From JBGVSA01 sp047605765 (GTDB taxonomy: Bacteria > Pseudomonadota > Gammaproteobacteria > Burkholderiales > Rhodocyclaceae): a DNA stretch of 6,065 bases. Location: contig JASGFB010000168.1 in the NCBI GenBank assembly GCA_047605765.1, forward strand, positions 1 through 6,065. The letters are read 5' to 3'. The position numbers and the translations under genes are program-made. The notes beneath the pieces are model-generated. The model saw only the letters and a list, made by a program, of their open reading frames with translations, was not told the origin of the DNA and ran no database searches. The stretch's first letter is position 1. Every line of letters starts with the position of its first letter. Positions 1 through 3,981 of the stretch are shown here, piece after piece.

Positions 1-52
1 GCGCATGTGCAGCGGATGGAGTTCCAGCTCGGTCAGTTCGCGCAGACGGCGG
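1..52. repeat. Left arm of a 52-bp perfect inverted repeat
   Basis: These 52 bases are the exact reverse complement of 442-493, with no mismatch. Identity stops at 52/53 on the inner side; on the outer side it runs to the window edge, so the repeat may be longer. The other arm encodes part of the DUF1631 protein, so this copy looks like a displaced, inverted piece of that gene. It carries no start codon or gene of its own. A fold-back chimera at a contig end is the likeliest source; a true inverted duplication is the alternative. Confidence 0.95.
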
Positions 53-109
53 CCATGACCCGACGACGCTGCCTCGGCGTGCGTTCGTCACGCGCCAGTG
101 CCCGTGGCT

Positions 110-138
110 TGCCATCGCGCGGGGCCGCGACATATAGT
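110..138 (+). promoter_or_regulatory. Sigma70-like promoter for the DUF1631 gene
   Basis: A -35-like TTGCCA at 110-115 and a -10-like TATAGT at 133-138 are separated by 17 bp, the ideal spacing. Transcription would start near 144-146, only 3-5 bases before the ATG at 149. No Shine-Dalgarno sequence precedes that ATG, so the message may be leaderless or nearly so. The rest of 53-148 shows no other gene or recognisable site. Confidence 0.6.
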
Positions 139-148
139 CGGCTGGCCT

Positions 149-2095
149 ATGACCCAGCCCGCTCCGACCCCTTCCTCTTCCGGCCCCTCGATGCGTGACG
201 CCCTGCTCGCCGAAGCGCGCGGCGCGCTCCTCGACGGCTTGCGCCAGAGCCTGCGCACAATCGGTTTTTCGATGCCCGACGTCGTCGAAATCGGCACCCA
301 GGCCGCCGGCGAATGCTTCGACGAACTGGCGCGCCTGCGCGACCGCCGCGGTTTCGAAATGGCCCGCAGCCTGACCGCTTCGCGCATCAGCCTGCTGCAC
401 GAGAGCGATCTGGAGTTCTCGATCCGCCTCACCGACCTGGCCCGCCGTCTGCGCGAACTGACCGAGCTGGAACTCCATCCGCTGCACATGCGCTTCGTGC
501 GCCTGCTCGACCAGCGCGATGCCAGCGACGAGCAGACCCCGGTCGGCCCCGATGCGGCCTGTGCCGCCCTGCGCGCCATCGTCGAAGAAGCCGGGCTGGA
601 ATCCGAGATGCGCCTGCACATGGTGGTGCGGGCCGAGGCGCCCTTCGGCGTCATGCTGCTGGATTTGTACAAGCGCCTGAACGAGCGTTTCGAGGCGGCC
701 GGCATCCCCAGCTCGATGAATCTGCGGCCGCGCAATGAAACGCGTCCGCCCGAAATGCCCGCCGGCGGTGCCCTGCAACAACTGCAGCAGCGCCTGATCA
801 GTGCCAACGCGGCGCACGCCATGACCAGCCACTCGCTGGACCCGGGCCTGTCTGCCGCGCTGCGCGAACAGGTCCTGAGCTGGCTGGCCGATCAACAGGC
901 GGCCCGCGCGGGCCGCCCCACCGAATCGCCGCTGCAGGGGCTGGGCGCCAGCGGGCTGGCCGGCCTGCTCAGCGTCACCGCGCGCGCCTCGCTCGAAGCG
1001 ATCAGCCAATTGTTCGAAGCGCTGTTCGCCGACCCGGACATCCCCGCCGTCATCAAGGGGCTGATCGGCCGCTTGCAGATCCCCTTGCTGCGCCTGGCGC
1101 TGACCGACGAGGGCGTGCTCACGCGCGCCGATCACCCGGCACGCCGGCTGGTCGATGCGCTTGGCGCCGCCAGCATCGGCCAGAACCTGGCGCATGCCGA
1201 ACTGGCCGCGTTGCACGCCATCGTTGACGGGCTCGAAAAGCGCAAGGCGCTCGACGCGCCGGCCTTCAGCGAAGCCTTGCGCGCGGTCGAACGCCGCGCG
1301 CAGGTGGCGATCGGCGAGATCGAGAACGTGGTCGAACCGTTCACGCAGGTGGCGCTGCGTGAAGAACAGCGTGAAGGCGCCGTGCGGCTCGCTTCGCAAG
1401 CCCTTCGCGCGCTGTGCGAAGACGCTGCCGTACCGGTGGCCAACTTCCTCCAGCACTACTGGGTGCGCGTGCTGATCGGCGCGCTGTCGGCGCGCGGTGA
1501 GCGCAGCGATGTCTGGCGCAGCCTGCTGGAAACGGCCCATCGCCTGGTCCAGAGCGGCCAGTCTTGCGATGCCCCCGAGCAGCGCGAAGCGCTCACGCGT
1601 GCCCTGCCCGACCTGGTGCGCCGTATCGATGCCGGCCTGGCCCTGGTGGGGCTGGACGAAACCGGGCGCCGCCAGGCCCTGGGGCCGTGCCTCGATATGC
1701 ACACCGCGCTGATGCGCGGCATGCCGCGGCCAGCGGCCGAAGCGGCGCCCTTGCGCGCGGCGCTGCGCTGGCGCGGTGTGGCCGATGCGCCCGGGCTGCG
1801 CATCGCACGCGCCCCTGAATACCTGCCGCGCGAACCTGCGCATCCGCCCCTGCTCGATACCCTGACGGCCGGTATGCCGCTGGTGTGCACCTTGCCGGAT
1901 CTGGGCGAGCGCGGCGGCACCATTGCCTGGATCAGTCCGCAACGCCGCGTGCTGATGTGGGTGACGCCGGCGCTCGATGGCTGCTGCCTCTTGCCCACGC
2001 GCTGGCTGGTCGAAGCGCTGGACGATGGCGACGCTCGCCTGCCGGCATCGACAAACCTCTTCGAACGCCTCGCCAGCCGCGCGCTGACCCGCTGA
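149..2095 (+). CDS. DUF1631 family protein
   Basis: Encodes 648 residues, cytoplasmic by appearance, with no signal peptide or membrane segment. I assign it to DUF1631 (Pfam PF07793), a proteobacterial family of unknown function, mainly from the central block around residues 283-345: a stretch like FEALFADPDIPAVIKGLI, then GRLQIPLLRLALTDEGVL, then DHPARRLVDAL, which is the family's characteristic LQ-P-L and HPAR pattern. Most of the protein looks alpha-helical. The last ~70 residues (TIAWISPQRRVLMWV onward) look beta-rich, as at the C-terminus of other members. It is somewhat shorter than many relatives (often 700 or more residues, from memory). I chose the ATG at 149 because it follows a well-spaced promoter; the frame is open upstream to 98 but that ATG would precede the -10 box, and an in-frame ATG at 191 has no ribosome binding site either. 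No function can be assigned. Confidence 0.85.
   Translation: MTQPAPTPSSSGPSMRDALLAEARGALLDGLRQSLRTIGFSMPDVVEIGTQAAGECFDELARLRDRRGFEMARSLTASRISLLHESDLEFSIRLTDLARRLRELTELELHPLHMRFVRLLDQRDASDEQTPVGPDAACAALRAIVEEAGLESEMRLHMVVRAEAPFGVMLLDLYKRLNERFEAAGIPSSMNLRPRNETRPPEMPAGGALQQLQQRLISANAAHAMTSHSLDPGLSAALREQVLSWLADQQAARAGRPTESPLQGLGASGLAGLLSVTARASLEAISQLFEALFADPDIPAVIKGLIGRLQIPLLRLALTDEGVLTRADHPARRLVDALGAASIGQNLAHAELAALHAIVDGLEKRKALDAPAFSEALRAVERRAQVAIGEIENVVEPFTQVALREEQREGAVRLASQALRALCEDAAVPVANFLQHYWVRVLIGALSARGERSDVWRSLLETAHRLVQSGQSCDAPEQREALTRALPDLVRRIDAGLALVGLDETGRRQALGPCLDMHTALMRGMPRPAAEAAPLRAALRWRGVADAPGLRIARAPEYLPREPAHPPLLDTLTAGMPLVCTLPDLGERGGTIAWISPQRRVLMWVTPALDGCCLLPTRWLVEALDDGDARLPASTNLFERLASRALTR
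442..493. repeat. Right arm of the 52-bp perfect inverted repeat
   Basis: This is the partner of bases 1-52. It lies inside the DUF1631 coding sequence and encodes residues about 99-115, including the segment LRELTELELHPLHMR. As it fits smoothly in the reading frame and family pattern, this is the native copy and 1-52 the derived one. Confidence 0.95.
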
Positions 2096-2098
2096 CCC

Positions 2099-2114
2099 GG
2101 CCGGCAAGCCGGCC
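2099..2114 (+). terminator. GC-rich hairpin after the DUF1631 gene, no U-tract
   Basis: GGCCGGC and GCCGGCC flank AA, forming a perfect palindromic dyad 3 bases after the TGA at 2093-2095. In RNA it would fold as a 6-bp stem with a CAAG loop. There is no run of T after it, so intrinsic termination would be weak; it may simply protect the 3' end. Confidence 0.3.
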
Positions 2115-2121
2115 GCCTGCC

Positions 2122-2130
2122 TGCTAGATT
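2122..2130 (+). promoter_or_regulatory. Possible extended -10 promoter for the ribbon-helix-helix gene
   Basis: TGCTAGATT fits the extended -10 pattern TGn followed by a TATAAT-like hexamer (TAGATT, 4 of 6). There is no convincing -35 box at the expected distance (2102-2107). The start site would be near 2137, giving a leader of about 40 bases with a good ribosome binding site at 2166-2170. Confidence 0.4.
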
Positions 2131-2178
2131 GAACCGAAGCGGTGCGCTCGACACCGCCACCCCACGGAGACATCTGGC

Positions 2179-2556
2179 ATGTGCAGACTGTTCGTCGGCG
2201 CCGATCCCGATCTGTATCGCGCGCGCACCCGCTCGCTGCGCCTGCACGGGGTGGCCACCAGCATCCGGCTGGAAAACTTCTTCTGGGACGTGCTCGCCGA
2301 CATCGGCGCGCGCGACCGCCTCAGCGTCAATCAACTCATTACGCGGCTGCATGACGAGTTGTCGCAGGCCGGCGCCGACGTGGCCGACGTTGGCAACTTC
2401 AGTTCATTCCTGCGTGTGTGCTGCGTGCGCTACCTGGCCTTGCAGGCGGCGGGGCTGGTGCCGCGCGATGCGCGCGTGCCGATCCGAACCCTGGATGCCG
2501 AAGCGATCCTGCGCGAAGAGGCCGCTGTGCGGGCGGGCGGACGCCTGGCTGCGTAA
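2179..2556 (+). CDS. Ribbon-helix-helix domain protein (putative DNA-binding regulator)
   Basis: Encodes 125 residues. The sequence fits the ribbon-helix-helix group often labelled RHH_4 (PF13467): an N-terminal MCRLFVGADP, a basic linker RTRSLRLHG (16-24), a predicted DNA-contacting strand at TSIRLEN (27-33), helix A at about 32-45 and helix B at SVNQLITRLHDEL (49-61), followed by NFSSFLRVCCVRYLALQ (73-89). Such proteins normally bind DNA as dimers through the strand; targets of this one are unknown. The last ~35 residues are not distinctive. The start is firm: GGAGA at 2166-2170 lies 8 bases before the ATG. Residues 66-71 read ADVADV because of a 9-bp near-perfect tandem repeat at 2374-2391. 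It lies between the DUF1631 gene and yceH, each apparently with its own promoter. Autoregulation is plausible but only inferred. Confidence 0.85.
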   Translation: MCRLFVGADPDLYRARTRSLRLHGVATSIRLENFFWDVLADIGARDRLSVNQLITRLHDELSQAGADVADVGNFSSFLRVCCVRYLALQAAGLVPRDARVPIRTLDAEAILREEAAVRAGGRLAA

Positions 2557-2559
2557 AGA

Positions 2560-2575
2560 GCACCCCGGCGGGGGC
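2560..2575 (+). terminator. GC hairpin after the ribbon-helix-helix gene, no U-tract
   Basis: A stem of GC-CCCC against GGGG-GC with one bulged A (2562) and a GGC loop begins 4 bases after the TAA at 2554-2556. No T-run follows, and the -10 of the next gene starts 9 bases later. It may be a weak terminator or insulating structure. Confidence 0.25.
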
Positions 2576-2583
2576 GCCCGGGA

Positions 2584-2592
2584 TGGTATAAA
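2584..2592 (+). promoter_or_regulatory. Extended -10 promoter for yceH
   Basis: TGGTATAAA is an extended -10 element with a hexamer (TATAAA) matching the sigma70 consensus at 5 of 6 positions. The -35 region (2564-2569) is GC-rich with no match, which is tolerated by extended -10 promoters. The start site would be near 2598-2600, within the dyad at 2591-2609. Confidence 0.5.
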
Positions 2593-2609
2593 GCCAGGGT
2601 CTTTGGCTT
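2591..2609. repeat. AAGCCA-N7-TGGCTT dyad at the yceH start site
   Basis: Perfect 6-bp half-sites AAGCCA (2591-2596) and TGGCTT (2604-2609) flank a 7-base spacer. The dyad overlaps the end of the -10 box and the predicted start site, where a repressor operator would act. It could also fold as a hairpin at the very 5' end of the mRNA. The same half-sites recur at 3930-3942. Confidence 0.4.
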
Positions 2610-2624
2610 GTCCCGTGTCCGCTC

Positions 2625-3275
2625 ATGCCTGTTCCTCTGCTGTCCGCGCTGGAAGCGCGCATCCTCGGCGTGCTGGTCGAAAAACAGCGCACCGTTCCCG
2701 ATACCTACCCGCTGTCGCTCAACGCGCTGGCCGCCGGCTGCAACCAGAAGACCAGCCGCGATCCGGTCATGAACGCCAGCGAAGCCGACGTGCTGGCGGC
2801 GCTGGACACACTGCGCGGGCAGACCTTCATCCTCGAATCGTCCGGCGGACGTGTCTCGCGCTACGGCCACAATGTCGACCGTGTGCTGCACCTGCCCAGC
2901 CAGTCGGTGGCTGTGCTTGCCACGCTCATGCTGCGCGGCCCGCAGACGGCGGCCGAGCTGCGCGCCAACAGCGAACGCCTGCACAAGTTCGCCGATGTCT
3001 CGTCGGTGGATGCCTTCCTGGAAGAGCTCGCCACCCGTGAAGATGGCGCGCTGGTGGTGATGCTGCCGCGCGCGCCGGGCAGCCGCGAAAACCGTTGGGT
3101 GCACCTGCTGTGCGGCGAACCGGACGTCAGCCTGCACGTGGCGGCGGCACCGGCGGCCGTAACGGCTTCACCGTTGGCCGAACGTGTGACGCAACTGGAA
3201 GAAGAAGTGGCGAGCCTGCGTGCGCAACTCGCACGCGTGATGAGCGAGCTGGGCCTGTCCGCCGATCAAGGCTGA
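2625..3275 (+). CDS. yceH: YceH family protein (UPF0502, DUF480)
   Basis: Encodes 216 residues, close to the 215 of E. coli YceH as I remember it. The family is conserved in proteobacteria but its biochemical role is not established. Hallmarks are LSALEARILGVLVEKQ (6-21), TYPLSLNAL (27-35), CNQKTSRDPVMN (39-50), LRGPQTAAELR (about 104-114) and LATREDGALVV (about 136-146). The known fold in this family is two tandem winged-helix domains, here roughly residues 1-90 and 95-165, suggesting nucleic-acid or protein binding. The segment from about 184 to 213 (LAERVTQLEEEVASLRAQL) is a clear heptad coiled coil, likely for oligomerisation. The ATG at 2625 fits the family N-terminus, though no Shine-Dalgarno sequence precedes it, so translation may be modest. 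It has its own extended -10 promoter. The stop is 7 bp from that of the convergent minus-strand gene, with no terminator between them. Confidence 0.93.
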   Translation: MPVPLLSALEARILGVLVEKQRTVPDTYPLSLNALAAGCNQKTSRDPVMNASEADVLAALDTLRGQTFILESSGGRVSRYGHNVDRVLHLPSQSVAVLATLMLRGPQTAAELRANSERLHKFADVSSVDAFLEELATREDGALVVMLPRAPGSRENRWVHLLCGEPDVSLHVAAAPAAVTASPLAERVTQLEEEVASLRAQLARVMSELGLSADQG

Positions 3276-3282
3276 GGTGTCG

Positions 3283-3552
3283 TCAGGCTGCGCGGCCGTT
3301 GCCGGTGAATTCCGGGAACAGCGTCGTGGGAGGGAGTTCGTGATCGGATTCGACGAGGCCCAGGTGGCTCAACTCCGCCACCAGCGCCGCCGGATCGCCC
3401 AGCGCCGCCAATTGCCGGGCCAATTGCGACCACGGCGTCTTGCCGTTGATCATCACCAGCGCCGTGCGCAGCCGCCGGCTCAGGCCGCTGCGCGCGTCGG
3501 CCATCTCGGCGCGGCCTTTGGCCGTCTTGTAATGGATCTCGGAGTCAAACAT
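3283..3552 (-). CDS. Small conserved-looking hypothetical protein
   Basis: Encodes 89 residues; I cannot name a characterised family. The form (MFDSEIHYKTAKGRAEM, then a basic helix LSRRLRTALVMINGKTPWSQLA, then LVAELSHLGLVES) resembles short betaproteobacterial proteins I have seen without function, where a 'ding-DGK' turn joins two helices before a final leucine-rich helix; a small winged-helix-like fold is a guess. There is no signal peptide or membrane segment. Support as a real gene: an upstream GAGG-A5-GGTG purine stretch (AAGGTG ends 4 bases before the ATG), a start in a non-coding gap, and a stop that abuts rather than overlaps yceH. It is divergent from yeiW across 117 bp. I found no clear promoter for it. 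Confidence 0.7.
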   Translation of the reverse strand: MFDSEIHYKTAKGRAEMADARSGLSRRLRTALVMINGKTPWSQLARQLAALGDPAALVAELSHLGLVESDHELPPTTLFPEFTGNGRAA

Positions 3553-3575
3553 GGGGCACCTTTTTCCTCATCGCA

Positions 3576-3647
3576 CCCTACGCCCCGCCGCGTCATCTTT
3601 GAATGGGCAGGCGCGCGAGCGGAGCGTGTGCGCGGATCGGCGTAGGG
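3576..3647. repeat. 72-bp imperfect inverted repeat between divergent genes
   Basis: CCCTACGCC (3576-3584) pairs with GGCGTAGGG (3639-3647), and CCGCG (3588-3592) pairs with CGCGG (3631-3635). The two blocks are in register, each separated by a 3-base mismatch (ccg and atc), so 14 of 17 positions pair around a 38-base loop. It fills most of the gap between the minus-strand gene at 3283-3552 and yeiW. It could be a dispersed palindromic (REP/MITE-like) repeat, a paired operator, or an RNA stem. No consensus promoter for either gene is evident in 3553-3669; TTGAAT at 3599-3604 is a weak -10 candidate for yeiW. Confidence 0.55.
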
Positions 3648-3656
3648 CCACGCCGA
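3637..3656 (+). promoter_or_regulatory. Hairpin just upstream of the yeiW ribosome binding site
   Basis: TCGGCGT (3637-3643) and ACGCCGA (3650-3656) form a perfect 7-bp stem with the loop AGGGCC. It ends 2 bases before the Shine-Dalgarno sequence at 3659-3663. It shares the GGCGTAGGG segment with the larger inverted repeat, so the two structures cannot form together. A role in translation control is an inference. Confidence 0.4.
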
Positions 3657-3658
3657 CG

Positions 3659-3663
3659 AAGGA
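3659..3663 (+). promoter_or_regulatory. Ribosome binding site fixing the yeiW GTG start
   Basis: AAGGA lies 6 bases before the GTG at 3670-3672. It decides the start: there is no ATG in this frame near the conserved N-terminus (INCRPHCGACC), so GTG is used. Confidence 0.75.
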
Positions 3664-3669
3664 TTCGCG

Positions 3670-3930
3670 GTGATCAACTGCCGCCCGCACTGCGGCGCCT
3701 GCTGCACCGCCCCCTCCATCAGCAGCCCCATCCCCGGCATGCCGCACGGCAAACCGGCCGGCGTGCCCTGCATACAACTCGACGACGCATTGCGCTGCAA
3801 GATCTTCGCCCGACCCGAACGCCCCGCCTGCTGCGCCGGCCTGCAACCCTCCGCCGACATGTGCGGCACATCGCGCGAAGCGGCGATCCAGTGGCTGGCG
3901 CGCCTGGAGATACTCACACGCCCGGCGTGA
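3670..3930 (+). CDS. yeiW: YeiW/YkgJ-type cysteine-cluster protein (UPF0153)
   Basis: Encodes 86 residues, essentially full length for YeiW (about 84 in E. coli, from memory). It matches that family along its whole length: CRPHCGACC (4-12), APSISSPIPGMPHGKPAG (14-31), CIQLDDALRCKIF (34-46), RPERPACCAGLQPSADMC (48-65) and a C-terminal helix WLARLEILT (75-83). Nine cysteines are visible at 4, 8, 11, 12, 34, 43, 54, 55 and 65; the C-x3-C-x2-CC cluster defines the CxxCxxCC family (PF03692). A metal or iron-sulfur centre is widely presumed for this family, but I know of no proven function. Cys54 appears to be extra compared with the E. coli form I recall, which has a single Cys there. The start is GTG with a good AAGGA site. 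It converges on the TonB-dependent receptor gene, 51 bp away. Confidence 0.92.
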   Translation: MINCRPHCGACCTAPSISSPIPGMPHGKPAGVPCIQLDDALRCKIFARPERPACCAGLQPSADMCGTSREAAIQWLARLEILTRPA

Positions 3931-3943
3931 AGCCACTGGCTTC
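3929..3943. repeat. 15-bp palindrome overlapping the yeiW stop codon
   Basis: GAAGCCACTGGCTTC is a perfect palindrome around a central C (3936). Its first two bases are the last two of the yeiW TGA. In RNA it would form a 5-bp stem with a CACTG loop, probably a minor 3'-end structure in tandem with the larger hairpin at 3951-3976. It contains the half-sites AAGCCA and TGGCTT also found at 2591-2609. Confidence 0.5.
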
Positions 3944-3950
3944 GATGAAA

Positions 3951-3976
3951 GCGGGCGGGGTATGTACCCCGCCCGC
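3951..3976 (-). terminator. Intrinsic terminator of the receptor gene, possibly bidirectional
   Basis: An 11-bp perfect GC-rich stem (GCGGGCGGGGT against ACCCCGCCCGC) with a 4-base ATGT loop begins 5 bases past the receptor's TAA (3982-3984, minus strand). On the minus strand it is followed by TTTCATC, a short U-tract, so it best serves the receptor gene. On the plus strand it lies 20 bases after the yeiW stop but is followed by ACGGCTTAG, with no U-tract, so termination there would be weaker. Confidence 0.75.
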
Positions 3977-3981
3977 ACGGC

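Noticed and set aside
7..198. 63-residue plus-strand frame at the left edge
   Set aside because: It begins inside the inverted-repeat copy (1-52), crosses the promoter and the DUF1631 start, and has no family resemblance.
1..493. Phase-variable invertible promoter flanked by the 52-bp repeats
   Set aside because: Inverting the segment would join the gene to a frame with a stop (minus-strand TGA at 88-90) and no start codon until the Met at 488-490 within the repeat, leaving an N-truncated protein. No recombinase gene is visible, and an edge artefact explains the repeat more simply.
88..822. 244-residue minus-strand frame over the start of the DUF1631 gene
   Set aside because: Composition is Arg/Ser-rich without domain features, and it is antisense to a recognised family.
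1456..2352. 298-residue minus-strand frame opposite the DUF1631 gene
   Set aside because: Arg/Ser/Ala-rich shadow composition, no domain pattern, and it crosses a promoter and gene start on the other strand.
2129..3040. 303-residue plus-strand frame overlapping the ribbon-helix-helix gene and yceH
   Set aside because: It overlaps two well-supported genes in another frame, is rich in Arg, Ala and Cys as GC-rich shadow frames are, and has no ribosome binding site.
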